Positions 1 to 11,769 are shown, counted from the first letter of the stretch. The stretch is 64,000 bases of DNA from Pilaira anomala (GCA_025716855.1 JAIXMQ010000051.1:152028-216027); one strand, 5' to 3'. A program made the numbers and translations. Notes: a model not told the origin generated them from the sequence alone.

Positions 1-138
1 ATTAGGATTTACCATTTTTGTACAGGATATGACGATAGAACTACGTACAACAATGCAAGACAAAGTCCATTACGTTTTAATGACGTTATTTTTCACCGAA
101 TCATAATAAAAGGCTTGGCAAAACTCACAAAAAAAAGC

Positions 139-146
139 TATAAATA
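139..146 (+). promoter_or_regulatory. TATA box of the CsbD-like gene
   Basis: TATAAATA lies 73 bases upstream of the ATG at 219, in an AT-rich leader with no other ATG between. The spacing fits a TATA-type promoter with a short 5' UTR, as expected for a strongly induced stress gene. Assigned by motif and position only. Confidence 0.5.
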
Positions 147-218
147 CTCGCGATTATTTACCTACCTTTTTTACATTTTATCTACTTATATAAACTTAAA
201 TAACTTTATAAAAACAAA

Positions 219-512
219 ATGGAACCCTCAAGAACTGATGCTAAGAAAGACCAATTCGTTGGCTCCGTAAAGGAACACGCTGGATCCGCTGTCGGTAACG
301 AATCCCTCGAAGCCAGAGGTAAGGCTCAAAACAATGCTGGTGCCGTTCAAGAAACTGCTGCCACCGTTCAAGGATACGTCCAAGGTGCTGCTGATCAAGT
401 TGCTGGTGCTGTCAAGGGTGCTTATAACTCTCTTACTGGTAACACTGCTGATGAAGCTGGTAACAAGGTTCAACAAAAGAAGGGTGAAGCTCAAAAGGAA
501 TTCAACTCTTAA
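219..512 (+). CDS. CsbD-like small stress-response protein
   Basis: Single-exon, 97-residue, very hydrophilic protein. It is rich in Ala, Gly, Gln and Lys, has no Cys or Trp and no membrane segment. Repeated blocks of the kind G-(S/A)-(V/A)-K-x-x-x-G, such as FVGSVKEHAGSAVGN and GAVKGAYNSLTGN, are typical of the CsbD-like family. Fungal members are small, abundant, stress- or stationary-phase-induced proteins of unclear biochemical role, and some are annotated as cruciform-DNA-binding. The start is the only ATG after the TATA box at 139. Codon choice is biased (many GCT, GGT, AAG, CAA), which suggests high expression. An AATAAA-like signal follows near 570. A 68-residue ORF in another frame over the same bases is a shadow. 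Confidence 0.85.
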   Translation: MEPSRTDAKKDQFVGSVKEHAGSAVGNESLEARGKAQNNAGAVQETAATVQGYVQGAADQVAGAVKGAYNSLTGNTADEAGNKVQQKKGEAQKEFNS

Positions 513-630
513 GAAAAAAAAAAAACATATCCTCTATTAAATAATACAAATTGTAAATAAGAACTATAATAAATAAAGAAAATTTTCTTTCTTTCTTGTA
601 TACACCTAGTCTTTTTTTTTTTTTTTTTTA

Positions 631-2561
631 TTATACTTGTAAATCACCTAAAACGGTCAAGATATATTTTGATACTTTAGGCCTTTGAATAGCTAATAAA
701 GTCAATTCACTTTCATACGGTAAATAAAGTGTATGATGTTGTTTGTATCTAGCTAAATTTCTTAGTAATAAAGCAGAAGTTAATGGAATACCGGATACTT
801 CTGAATCATCAATTGGAATCTTGGTAATTGTGAAGGCCTTGAGTTTGTTTTGTTGTTTCTTTATTTTGCCCGCAAAATGTGTACGCATGTGTTGTATAGG
901 TTTACCTTCAAATTCTTTTTTACATTGCATCCATTCGCATCGTTCTGATCCTTGTACATGGTGTTGAATAATATGTTTATGAAGTTCAATTGTGCTATCA
1001 AATGATTCATTGCATCCTTGCCAATGACAAATAGGGCCATCTCTTCTTCTTGTAGGTGAATAACGTACATTTTGAAGTACAGTTTCTAAAGGTGTTGCAC
1101 TGTTTGTAACAGATTCCTCTACTGCAGGTGGTTGTGGGAAAGCAATTTTTAATACAGTATAAAATTCCTTCATCCCTAATGGTTTTTCTGATCCAAATAA
1201 TTTTTGATAATCATTAAAGATATCCTTGAGTACAATAATATCTTCTTCACTTCCACTTAACAACTGATCCTTTAACCAACCAAGACATCGATAAGGTTCA
1301 TCCAGGTTAGAATAATTAGTTAAATCAGGAATGGAAGGTTGTTCATTCCCAGTTTCAACACGTATCATTTGAGCTGCAGGAATTCCATGTAAAGTACCAA
1401 TGGCTGTAGAAGAAGGTGGAGCCAAAGAAGACTTGTAGGATAAGAACCCTGTCAAGAGACCTATCAAATTACCAGGGTAACATTTCACTAAATCCGTAGA
1501 GAAATTACCTCTTAAACTAGAGTATTGATAAAGATATTCTAATGTAGCTGCTTCTAATTCTTCATCATCAATGATTAAAAATTGAGCCATTCTTTGAACA
1601 ACTAAAGGATCTGCAAAACCCAATACACGTTCATTTGTTTCTGTAACAGCAACACGTGTCAATGCTCTGATGGCACCCAAGATAAATGCACGATCATTAC
1701 TAAAGAGTAATTGAGTCATGGTAGTGAAATAAGGATCGTCTCGAGAGATTAAAGAAACTTGAGGTGCAATATTTTCCAAGATATCAAGACAATGTCTACT
1801 GAGTTCACCAAATTGAGAGCTAGGAGGTAACATAATACCTTTCATCAACATGTATCGAAGACGATCATGTAATGCAAGACGTCTAATATTCATTTCTAAA
1901 AAGGAGAAATTACGAAGGATGTGAAAGACTTGAAGTACACGTTCGTAAGCTTCTTGATCTGATTTACTACAAAATAAATCTGTTGTTGTTGCTGTTGTTG
2001 AACTCTTTATACTGTTGTATTCAATATGTGTTTGAAAGAAATCGACTGTAAAATCTAAAAGTAAATCAATTAATGTCGGTATAAAGTCCAAACAAAAGTT
2101 TTCTGATGCAAATGAAAATTTGATCAATGTATTGAATGCCCAATCGACTTCATTGGGAAGACTAGATTGTAATGATAAAAGTATACGTGTACGAAATTCT
2201 TGATCCATAAAGATGGCTATAAAGAATGTTAGTTTCAAGTGAATTCTTCTGCTTTTTTTTTTTTTCGGTAGTACTACTTACTTGGAGGATAGAATCCAGG
2301 TTGTTGTTGTAATGTGGGTAGTGGTTGATAACTTTGTTGTTGTGAAGGTCTATTGGGTTGAATAAATGCTGTACCAGTTTGTCTATTCACTTCTCGTGGT
2401 TGTTGTTGGTGTACAGGTGCAGGTGATGCTGCTTTTTGATAATTAATTAATAATTCGGGTGGTGGGTTCCAAGGTCTTTTCCAATAATGTTCTTCTTCCC
2501 AACCAAGCTATTTTTTTTTTTTTTTTTTTCGTAATGTTAATAAAATAAAAAATACAAGTCT

Positions 2562-2592
<31 letters not shown>

Positions 2593-3018
2593 CAAATATT
2601 TCGTATAAAAAGATTTAATAGAATAAGCACTATTTGTACATGTCACTGGAAAATTAAACGGATCGCCTACTTGTTTCCAACCACGATTCAATGTCACCTT
2701 TATGAAATTAAAAAAGAAAGAAAGAGAGAGAGAAAATGAGAAACAAATTTTTTTTTATTTTTTTTTTTCTATTGTTTTACCTTTTCATAACCACCTGCTT
2801 CTATCACAGTTTTATATATTTTTAACAAGTCAAGTCGTTTTCCACCTAATACAGGCTCTGTTTGTAATACGGTTCTATAAAGAAACTCATCATTTAAATA
2901 CGGATCGTTTCTTGTAAAGAGACTTATCTTCTTACCCTTTTTGATCATGAAATTTCTTTAAATCATTTATAAACTTTTCATATTCAGCTGTTCGTTCAAT
3001 AGCTGGTACAGCAGACAT
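631..3018 (-). CDS. RSC9: RSC9/ARID2-like subunit of a SWI/SNF-type chromatin remodeller
   Basis: Five exons on the minus strand join in frame to about 697 residues: 3018-2936, 2874-2781, 2697-2593, 2507-2282 and 2216-631. Residues about 5-95 form an ARID domain split over the first three exons, including VLGGKRLDLLKIYKTVIEAG and the downstream GWKQVG. A Pro/Gln-rich linker follows, then a long helical, armadillo-like region starting near residue 173. At about 567-615 there are two adjacent zinc-finger-like motifs: CHWQGC...HKHIIQHH, then CEWMQC...HMRTH. This layout matches fungal Rsc9 and animal ARID2, DNA-contacting subunits of RSC/PBAF. The start ATG is followed immediately by ARID sequence. 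An ACGCGT hexamer lies about 22 bases upstream. Splice sites were chosen by eye, so small shifts are possible. Confidence 0.85.
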
Positions 3019-3056
3019 GGTTGTTAAAAAGAAGAAGAACGCGTAATTAAAAGAAA

Positions 3057-3088
<32 letters not shown>

Positions 3089-3120
3089 AAATAGAGGCAG
3101 CAAGAAGAGAGGTCGGTACT

Positions 3121-4252
3121 TTAAATGACACCTCTTTTTAAATTTTTTATTGTATACACCAAGGCTTCTACAGAAAGATGAGTTGTATAATCAAAGATAC
3201 ATCTTTTTAAAGTACTTTTTCTTTGATCAATAAAATATTTTATGGCTTCAAACGATACATTAGATAATTTGCAATAGGAGAAATCAACTTTTTTCAAGTA
3301 TTCAGATTTCGCTAAAGCGTAAAAGATATCATTATTTATCACGACAAGACATGAGAGACTAATGATTTCTAATAATGGACTTTGCTGAATAATACGTTCA
3401 ATACCTCTTTCATTGATACCATAACATTCTTTTAAATGAATTTCTTTCAAGTATCGTAACGGTTGCTTTGTAAGTGCTTCATCGGATAATAACATATTTC
3501 CACTCAGGTCCAAGTACTCTAATAAATGATTGTAATACAGTAAATTATGTACAATGCTATCTGTCAACATATTCGTTTGCTTTATCTCTATTCTAACCCA
3601 ATCCTTTTTAATCATACACTGTTTTTGAACAGTAAATTGTTGTTCTTCTGCTAATAATATGTCATTGATGAATCGATGTTGTTGTTGTGGATGATGATAT
3701 GCATCAAATTGTTGACAGTACCTATTCCTTTCATATTCAAAGTACTGTAATTTAGGACAAGAAACCCTTAAAATATTTAAAACGGGTATAATATTCACCA
3801 AACATCTTTTTAAAGTTAATTGAACCAATTCAGGACACCTTAACAAGATGTTCGCTAAATGACTTGCAGTTAATCCATGAATCCCATTTAATTCAAGTTG
3901 TTGTATATATTTTAATTCAGGTAATTTTTTAACTGAATTTAAAAATACCGGACAAAATCCTTCTCCAAAGTATTCTAATCGATTTAATGTACCTGAAATA
4001 AGTTGTGCATCGTGAAGTGAGGTGAAACAGTCATGGATGGTGAGTTGTGTTAATTGTTTACATAGTTTAGGTAAATTATCAATAAGATCGTTTAATCGGA
4101 TAGATACTCCTCCCCATTGTAATTTCTTTAATCTACTTCCAACGTATTCTAATACATTAAAGAAGAGTCCTGGTGTACAGATAATATCCGAAAGAACTGT
4201 ACATACATCAGTGATAAAGTTTTAATTCCCCTGCCTATAAAAGTGCTATTTT

Positions 4253-4295
<43 letters not shown>

Positions 4296-5141
4296 TAAAT
4301 ACTTTACCAAGTGTATGTAACTTATAACATTCATATTTCGCTAAAGCCATTAAAATCCCATCTCCATCCGTTTGTTGATACCTTACAGAAATCTTTGAAA
4401 CTCTTTTCGCTCTTTCCAAATACCGATGTAAAGTATTCATATCAAGCTGTACCGATATTTTTTTGTTGTCAAAATAAAGTTCATTCCAAAGATACCCATT
4501 TGATACCAAAAAAGTTCTCCACCTTTTTGAAACACTTGTACATTTTGTCAGTGAAGCTAAATCAAGTCTTTTAAAGATATCACAACTGATATCATAAGGT
4601 AATAGACCATTCAAGATATCAGTGCGTACAATGCCTAAATGTTTTCCTTCTTGTAACATACGTTTGTTTGAACAAATTTCTAGATACGCGTCGTCTCTGG
4701 TCTTAAGTGTCGCTTGATATAATTCTTCCCAAGCTAAACTGAATTCGAATCGATCTGTATAGATATCACTGGCTATCATGTACCAGTGACTCATGGTAGG
4801 TTCAAGTTGTTGTAATTCATGACATTTGTCTATGGCTTGTCTCCAATGACCTAACCGAATAAAGCATTGGATCTGGAACCAACTCGATTGTGTTCTTTTT
4901 AAACCATGTGTATATTCCAACTCATAAAATAGACGATAGGCTTCTATATAGTTTTCGTTGTAAAAGTAAGTCCTTGCCGTTTCAAAAATATCCATAAGTG
5001 ATTCGCATGATTTTGGTTCGATAGGCTTAACCAAACTAAGAAAAAAAAAAAGATATTTAGAATTTTTTTTTTTTTTTAAAGCTGTGTACTATCTTTATTT
5101 TACCTGGATACAATGGATGATAATAAGAATAAAATTGCCAT
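3121..5141 (-). CDS. DIA2: TPR / F-box / leucine-rich-repeat protein, Dia2/Pof3-like
   Basis: Predicted exons 5141-5104, 5035-4308 and 4196-3121 give about 613 residues. The N-terminal part has TPR-like helices (ARTYFYNENYIEAYRLFYEL and following). An F-box lies near residues 155-200 (ILNGLLPYDISCDIFKRL, then VSKRWRTF). The rest is leucine-rich repeats (LQWGG, LTQLTIHDC, LVQLTLKRC, LEYLDLSGN, LKEIHLKECYGI). The order TPR, F-box, LRR is that of yeast Dia2 and fission yeast Pof3, substrate receptors of SCF ubiquitin ligases that help disassemble the replisome and protect genome integrity. The main intron spans 4307-4197 and holds a long TA repeat. The first exon is least certain: it encodes a hydrophobic start (MAILFLLLSSIV). 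Translation may instead begin at the in-frame Met before DIFETARTYF. Confidence 0.75.
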
Positions 5142-5285
5142 TTATTATTAAAAGATATCTATTAAATAAATAAAAAGGAAAAAAAGAAAAAAAGAAAGAA
5201 ATAGGAGAGTTTTTTTTTTTTAAATAAAAAAAGAAAAGGGGTAATAACGAAGAAGGGGATTTTTTTTTTTTTTTTTTTTTTTTTG

Positions 5286-6233
5286 TTATAATCTTGGTAT
5301 TATTCCAATATGCCATGAAGTTCTTTTCTCGACCGTATTTAAAAAAGAAGAATGGACACACCAAACTCTTTTATGATTTTGTATGGTTTCTACCGACCTT
5401 TGATTTTCAATCTCAATAAATAATCTTCTAGTCTGATCATGTTCTTCTTCATCTTCATCCTCTTCATCTTCTTCATCCTGTGTCATACTAATATCGTCTC
5501 CTACCACTATCGCAGCTAATGTATGACACCATCTTAATAACATCCATAATCCTTCTGCTTTGACTGAAGGTACCACAAGGTACCTAAGCCTTGGACATTT
5601 CGCTACAATCAATCTCGCCACAGAGGCCGTCAATACATCATATGGATTTAACGTCAAAGCAATCAAATCCGATCCAAACGTAGGCAAGATTGCATTACTC
5701 AATGCCCCCGGATGATGAAAGTAATGCGATATCTGCGTCAAGGGTGAATTCTTTTCTGGTACAAGTTCACTTGGAAATATAAAGAAGGAAGGACAACAGG
5801 GAAAATAAGTAGTTGTCTGTACTGAGGAATGAAACGCATCTAATGCTTCATGTCGAATCAGTTCTAAAGGTATCTCTGTTACCATGAAACAAGTTGAAGG
5901 TCTCATCAAGTACTTTAAACTATTGAGTTGCTTTGGGTATATACTCGACTGTAAAAACTCGAGTTGAGGACAATGGATAAGGATATATTGATACAAGTCA
6001 TTTGAAAATACTTGAGACTGTGGTAACTTGATGGTCTCGATCGAAGGCGCGTAGTGTATGAAAAATAATTTAATGTCTTTTTCTGTGAGTTGTTCATCGT
6101 CTGGAAAGATCACCTTTTTATACACTCGATGTCGAACAAGTTGAAACGTGTATTTACATACAAATAAATAAGGTGTTAAATCTTGACTTGAAGTTAATTG
6201 AATAATTCGCATCAACAGTTCATTGGGTAACAT
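5286..6233 (-). CDS. F-box protein with leucine-rich-like C-terminal region
   Basis: Single-exon, 315-residue protein. It begins MLPNELLMRIIQL...TPYLFVCKYTFQLVRH, an F-box that would bind Skp1 in an SCF ubiquitin ligase. The following region has LRR-like strings (SIETIKLPQSQ, CPQLEFLQSS, CPRLRYLVVPS) that may bind a substrate. An acidic run of Asp/Glu lies near residues 255-267. The gene sits upstream of the Dia2-like gene on the same strand but is not obviously its paralogue. The start codon directly abuts a TA microsatellite at 6237-6257, so the 5' UTR is almost pure repeat. The substrate cannot be predicted. Confidence 0.7.
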   Translation of the reverse strand: MLPNELLMRIIQLTSSQDLTPYLFVCKYTFQLVRHRVYKKVIFPDDEQLTEKDIKLFFIHYAPSIETIKLPQSQVFSNDLYQYILIHCPQLEFLQSSIYPKQLNSLKYLMRPSTCFMVTEIPLELIRHEALDAFHSSVQTTTYFPCCPSFFIFPSELVPEKNSPLTQISHYFHHPGALSNAILPTFGSDLIALTLNPYDVLTASVARLIVAKCPRLRYLVVPSVKAEGLWMLLRWCHTLAAIVVGDDISMTQDEEDEEDEDEEEHDQTRRLFIEIENQRSVETIQNHKRVWCVHSSFLNTVEKRTSWHIGIIPRL

Positions 6234-6235
6234 GA

Positions 6236-6405
6236 TATATATATATATATATATATAAAGAAGAGAGTAAAAAAAAAAAGGGGGAGGTGGGGGGGGGAAC
6301 GGGAAGGGAAAGAAAGGGAGGATAGGAAGAAGAGAAAAAAAGGGAGAGAGAGAGAGAGAGAGAGAGAGGGTCGGAAGCGGCTTATGTGTGTGTGTGTGTG
6401 TGCGT
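6236..6405. repeat. Cluster of TA, GA and TG microsatellites upstream of the F-box gene
   Basis: Within 170 bases directly upstream of the F-box start codon lie a TA run (about 6236-6257), a purine-rich G/A tract including a GA run (about 6343-6368) and a TG run (about 6384-6402). All fall in the presumed promoter or 5' UTR of the gene on the minus strand. They explain several low-complexity ORFs here, which are not genes. Confidence 0.8.
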
Positions 6406-6429
6406 ATTGTGTGTATATGTCTATTCCCA

Positions 6430-7098
6430 ATTAATTCAACTCACATGCTTTCTTTCTGAAAACAGTCTACAAATGCATTCTTTTTTTTAGCAGTACTTTT
6501 TGATTGGATCATTCAAACAAGTTGACAAAAACCCACATAAAAAAGGGGTGGGCTTTTTTTTTTCTCATTTTTTGCATTAAAACACAAAAATCAACCAAAA
6601 TTGGTTAACTCACTAATAAAAGGTAGTACCATGATTTTACTGAATATATGTACCATGACTTTAAATTTTGTTTGAATATCATAATATTATCTGTAACTTA
6701 CAGTCTTGTGGTTTAAATAAAAATGAAAAAAAGAGAGTTAAAAGAAAAAGAAACATGGATTGTTAATGAAAAAAAAAAAAAAAAACCATTTGAAAGACCT
6801 TCTCTATATATAAATAGTCACAATCAGAAAAAAAAAAAAAAAATTAAAACAAGAGTACCCAGTTTTGTTTTTCTTTTTTTTTTTTTTTTTTTTTTTTTTA
6901 ACTTACTTCTTTCTGTTTTGTCTCGTCCACAACACATATGCTTCATTAATGAGTTAGTGTAATAAACAAAATATATATATATATAAGGAAAAAAACTTAT
7001 AATAGAAAAACATAACCAAAACTAACACAGACGCTATAAAATAAAATCAAGATAATTTATCAGAGAATATACATTATAGTTTACAACACTATGCGGCC
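6430..7098. other. Intergenic region between divergent F-box and HMG genes
   Basis: About 670 bases of AT-rich DNA with long A and T runs (for example 6774-6785 and 6878-6899). It is the shared upstream region of the minus-strand F-box gene and the plus-strand HMG gene. A 79-residue ORF at 6723-6962 is made almost entirely of Lys and Phe from homopolymers and is not credible. No RNA gene or clear regulatory motif was recognised. Confidence 0.5.
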
Positions 7099-7170
7099 AT
7101 GACACAAGCACAGCTAATAGAAAATAATAGTGAACAACAGCAACAACAGCAACAACAGCAACAGCAACAA

Positions 7171-7202
<32 letters not shown>

Positions 7203-7400
7203 TAAACAGCAACAACAGCAACAGCAGCAGCAAACGTTGGTGCAAGACCCTAATGTTTTTAGTTTAGCTTATACCTCATTTCCTTTAATTCGTATGGCTC
7301 CTCCTCAACTCCATCAACCTACTTTAGCAAAAGAAATACCAACGAATATACCTTTAGACAATAATGAGAATAATAGAGCAGCAACAGCAGCAGTAGCTGT

Positions 7401-7446
<46 letters not shown>

Positions 7447-8397
7447 ACTCCCATTCGTGTCACTCGACCTCCTAACGCTTACTTGTTATTTAATAAGGAA
7501 ATGAGAAAGATTTTAAAAGATCAAGATCCCACCATGAAAGTTGCAGAGATTAGTAAAGAAATAAGTAGTCGTTGGAAACACATGCCAAAGGTAAAAAAAA
7601 AAAAAACAATATACATTGTTATCAAATTCATATACTGATAACAATTCAATTAGGACCAAAAAGATCATTATGTAAAGCAAGCGAATAAATTAAAAGAAGA
7701 ACAAAGAGCACTACACCCCAACTCAATGTATATTCGACGCTCTCGAGCAGAACTCGTAAAGGCTGGTCACTTTACAAAACGATCATCATCATCATCATTA
7801 TCATCATCATCAACATCATCATCATCCGCTACAACTACAAACGAGGAACCAATTACAACAACATTAAAACGTAAAAAGTCAAAGCATAAAAAGAACGGAT
7901 CAATACCAAAGCATCCATTATCAGCCTACATGTGGTACTTAACCGAAGTCAGACCCGAGACAATGCGTAATTACCCAGGTTCAAATGTAGGCCAAATTAG
8001 TAAATTATGTGCCGAACGATGGAACACAATGTCAGAAGATGCTCGATTGCCCTGGAAAATAAAAGCAGAATCAGATAAAGGAAGATATGCCCGTGAAATG
8101 CAAATTTATGCTTTACAAAATGATCATCATTTAGGACGTGGTACAAGACAAAAGTATCGTCCTAGTACCACCACACTCGATTTAAGTCATCATCATCATC
8201 ATCAACAACAACAACAACAAGATAATACTACATCGTTTGTGGTAGATGATACTGTACCGATTTTTTATACAGATGATAAATTATATCAAATACCTACCAC
8301 TAGTCCTAATTCGATTTTGCATAATCCAATGACTTTAAATCCAAATGCTTTACTTCATAATAATCATCATCATAATCAAAATGATTCTTATCATTGA
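7099..8397 (+). CDS. Protein with two HMG boxes, poly-Gln and poly-Ala tracts
   Basis: Two exons, 7099-7590 and 7654-8397, join in phase 0 to give 411 residues. Residues about 13-45 are a near-pure Gln tract and about 93-116 an Ala-rich tract. The first HMG box (about 122-192) starts RVTRPPNAYLLFNKEMRK and contains SRWKHMPK. The run ending NSMYIRRSRAE resembles the MAT/SOX-type HMG class that binds specific DNA sites. The second box (about 249-318) starts IPKHPLSAYMWYLTE and contains ERWNTMSEDARLPW, like HMGB/UBF-type boxes that bind DNA without strong sequence preference. A basic stretch separates them and the tail is His/Gln-rich. It is probably a nuclear transcription factor or architectural protein. 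Usual sex-locus neighbours (triose-phosphate transporter, RNA helicase) are absent, so a sex-determining role is not supported. Confidence 0.85.
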
Positions 8398-8556
8398 AAC
8401 GTTTAATAAAAATTCAATTTTCGATAGAATAAGGTATTGTATTTACTATATATCAATGCATTTCAAAGCTTGTAGTGCTTGTATTTTATTTTATGTATCT
8501 TTACGGCTGTTTTATATACACACCACTGAAGTTATATTGTGAATGATGAGAGGGAT

Positions 8557-9900
8557 TTAAATGAGTAGAATACATAGGATATAAATGGGTAAACTTGTCA
8601 ATGCAATTTCCTTTACAGAATAAAAAAAGGAAAAAATAGGTCTCGAGATAGGTAGTTGTAAAGGAGGAGAAGTAGAGGCAATCCCAATTTCTTCTTTTGA
8701 TAATAAACCAAAAGATCTCGGTACAGAGTGAGACAAGAACGTATGATGTAAGATCAAGATTAACAAGGTTAGAGCCAATAAATAACCATATTGTACGAAT
8801 AAACCAATTTGATCTGGTAACCAACATAATTCAGAAAATAAAGTATGTGGGTCAGAAATATCCAACATGAGCAAACCTGGGTATTGCATCCCTTGAGCCA
8901 TACTAAAAGTCGGTACAGTAATTTCTACAATCTTGTTGTCTTTATGAAACACTTTACAGTAATCATGGTCATCAGCTGAGAAAATAGCTACGGGCTGAAT
9001 TTTATCTAATAATAAATTTGAGAGTTCATAACTGACTAAATTTTGATATTGATAACCATATTGATTTTTTATAATTGTATTTTGTTTTTGTCGGTTTGGA
9101 CCACAAGATATAGATGAATCACGATAAAGAGGTACATGAGTCAATAAGATACGTTTTTTAGTATTAATATCTGCACCTAGTAGTGAAACAACATTTAAGG
9201 CATCTTGCCGAACACGAGAATCATCCGAACTGAGTGAAACTGTATCAATCACGATAAATGAATAGAATTCAGTTTCTATAATATATGAACTATTTCCAAA
9301 ATAAGACTGAAATCTTTGTTGTATTTCGTAATTTACGCCATTACCGAAGCCTATATCATGATTTCCAGCCATAAAATGTTGTTTCTGGGCTGAAGAAGAT
9401 GCTGGAAATATATTGTGAAACCTATTTACTTCTTGATCAAAGCTGGTGGTATAAATAAAAATAGAAGGTTTAGATTTCTTGGCGTTTTTTTAAAATAAAG
9501 ATAGATTGAACTTACAGTGTGTCATCCCATTCTCTACCATTATCCATTAAATCTCCTATTATAAAAATATCTGTAGGTTGTATGAATCTTGTTAAATACT
9601 TGTAATTACGTTTCATGTATAGACTACTATAGAATTTTGCAAGTGAAATGATAAATGGGTTCTTTTTATAAGATTTATCATCTGTTATTTGAGGGTCTGC
9701 AATGAGCATGATTTTCCCCGTCTACATAGAAAAAAAAAGCTTAAGTAAATCTGTTTTAAATATGTAACTGGTACAAATGATTGCTTTACAGAATTTATAG
9801 CACATTTCTTTGCAGTTATCCAAAAAGTAAAGAATTCATGATTTAAAATAAATAAGAACCAAAGAAATCTAAATAAAACAATTATCCACTTTGTTCGCAT
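8557..9900 (-). CDS. Cdc1/Ted1 (PGAP5-like) ER metallophosphoesterase
   Basis: Three exons (9900-9790, 9721-9516, 9442-8557) give 400 residues. An N-terminal hydrophobic segment (residues about 4-25) anchors the protein. The metallophosphoesterase motifs follow in order: IADPQ (about 44), GDLMDNGRE (about 90), GNHD (about 131), THVPLY and DDHDYC. Hydrophobic segments lie near residues 319-338 and at the C-terminus. Cdc1 and Ted1 remove ethanolamine phosphate from GPI anchors in the ER or early secretory pathway and need manganese. The family is recognised by the combination of GNHD and HDYC with flanking membrane segments. I cannot tell whether this is the Cdc1 or the Ted1 orthologue. It converges with the HMG gene, leaving about 160 bases between stop codons. 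Confidence 0.85.
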
Positions 9901-10034
9901 CACAGTAAAAAAAAATATATATATAATCAGGAAAAAAAAGAGAGAGAAACAAGGGAAAAAAATAATTATCCAAAACAATTTATAAGGGTAAATTTTTTTT
10001 TTTCTGCGTTTTTTTGCTTTTTCTGACAGGTAAC

Positions 10035-10037
<3 letters not shown>

Positions 10038-10068
<31 letters not shown>
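10038..10068. repeat. CA/TG microsatellite
   Basis: A run of about fifteen CA units lies just downstream of the casein kinase stop codon, between that gene and the Cdc1/Ted1-like gene. It produces a spurious Cys/Val repeat ORF on the minus strand. Confidence 0.85.
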
Positions 10069-10071
<3 letters not shown>

Positions 10072-10082
10072 TGTTATTATTA

Positions 10083-11172
10083 TTAAAAGCATGATATTAA
10101 GCCACAGGTAACAAAAGAAATGAATTGATTCCAAAAACCTTTTTTCCGTGAAGCATCATCATAATCATGGGTATTGTTCAAGTTCTTTAATGGTGGTTGA
10201 GTACGCGTATAAGATGTATCGATTTGTTGAGTTGCATAAGGTTCATGGTGAGCAGCAACACGTGTATCATTGGTAGGTCTAGCACTTGTACGAGTAGTTG
10301 TGATACCTTTACCATGATTCAATAACATCCAATCATAAACCACATTTTCATTACCAGCAGAATTTATCAAGACTTTTGTAAACAAATCTCTCAAGAAATC
10401 ATAATCTGGAGTTTCTTCAAAACCTAATTTTCTTACATATTGTAAATAAATTCCAAATTCTTCAGGAAATCCTGAACATAATTCACGAATAGTAGTCGTC
10501 TGCTTCTTTTCTCCAATTTTCTCATATTTTTGTTTATTCGTTGCAGCCTTTAATCCTTGCCATGGTAACGAACCTCTTAAGAAATACATAAAGACATGAC
10601 CTAATGATTCTAAATCATCTCGACGCGATTGTTCTCGTCCTAAATGTGTATTGATACTCATATAACGTGCTGTACCCGAAAGACTCTTTCTTTCACGATA
10701 TGGAATATGTTGCTTTGTTTTTGGGTCACGATATTGTTTGGCCATACCAAAATCAATCAAGTAAACTGTATTGGCTTCACTCGTTCCTTGTCTACCAATC
10801 AAAAAGTTATCAGGTTTAATATCTCGATAAATGAGATTATTTTCATGCACGCTTTGAATACGTGTGATCTATAAGCAAGTTATTTATGCGTCTCTATAAA
10901 TAAATAAATATATATTACCATGTTACGAGCAAGGGTAGCAACCGTCCTAACACTAAATTTTCTTGAACAATTATCAAATAAATCTTCCAAACTAGGCCCT
11001 AAAAGATCAATCACTAGAATATTATGTAGTCCTTCTTGACCAAAATAATAAGCTGAAGGAACTCCCTCTACATACAAATATACATAAAAAAAAAAAAAAA
11101 AAAAAAAACTATATTAAAAAGGAGTTCATTTTTTAAGGAGCTTTAAAAAAAAAATAGCCAAAATATAGGGGG

Positions 11173-11203
<31 letters not shown>

Positions 11204-11533
11204 GCCCTTCTTTTTTTACCTGTGCCAGATAATATTTTGTATGTTCTATATTCGTCTCTTAATTGAGGTGCATCTGATTTTCTAGGTTCGAACTTGATGG
11301 CCACTTGAAGATTGTTTAGTAGATTGGTACCTTTTTTTTATATAAAAAAAAAAAATAAAGTTGTCAGTTTATTTTGAATATCACAACAAGTGTATTTACA
11401 GATATACGTTTTTTTTTTTTTTTTTTTTTTTTTTACCTTCATAGATAATACCAAAACTACCTTCTCCCAACTTTCTACCTACTTTGTAATGAACTCCTAC
11501 TACGTTGGTACTATTATTACTACTGCTAGACAT
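10083..11533 (-). CDS. Casein kinase 1, probably membrane-tethered (Yck/CK1-gamma type)
   Basis: Four exons (11533-11437, 11330-11220, 11067-10919, 10868-10083) give 380 residues. Kinase motifs are complete: glycine loop [13 protein letters not shown] (about 21-33), VAIKFEP with the ATP-binding lysine, catalytic YRDIKPDNF, metal-binding DFGMAKQY, and the CK1 signature [16 protein letters not shown] in place of the usual APE motif. The C-terminus ends [10 protein letters not shown], with two cysteines that could be palmitoylated. Yeast Yck kinases are held at the plasma membrane by C-terminal cysteine palmitoylation. CK1 kinases act in nutrient signalling, endocytosis and morphogenesis. Two introns start with GTAAAAAAA followed by long A or T runs. 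The assignment to the CK1 family is firm; the subfamily is inferred. Confidence 0.9.
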
Positions 11534-11734
11534 TGGTTATAAATATACTATGTATGGTTTATAGGGGCAGGAGGGAATAATAATAATAATAAAAAAGAAA
11601 AAAAAAAAAGGATAAAAATAAAAATAAATAAAAACAAAAAAAAAAAAAATAAAGAGGCCCAAAAAAAAAAAAAACAAAAAAAAAATTACATCACTTTGGC
11701 CCTCTTTTCACACACACATGTATAAAAAAGTAAC

Positions 11735-11769
<35 letters not shown>

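Noticed and set aside
2443..2697. 84-residue minus-strand ORF with an Arg run
   Set aside because: It reads through a donor site and a CTT-repeat intron of the RSC9-like gene; the first 35 residues are a true exon, the rest intron.
6723..6962. 79-residue plus-strand ORF upstream of the HMG gene
   Set aside because: Composed of Lys and Phe runs from homopolymers; no domain, overlaps the promoter region.
7099..8397. Sex (mating-type) locus
   Set aside because: The usual flanking triose-phosphate transporter and RNA helicase genes are absent, and the protein has two HMG boxes.
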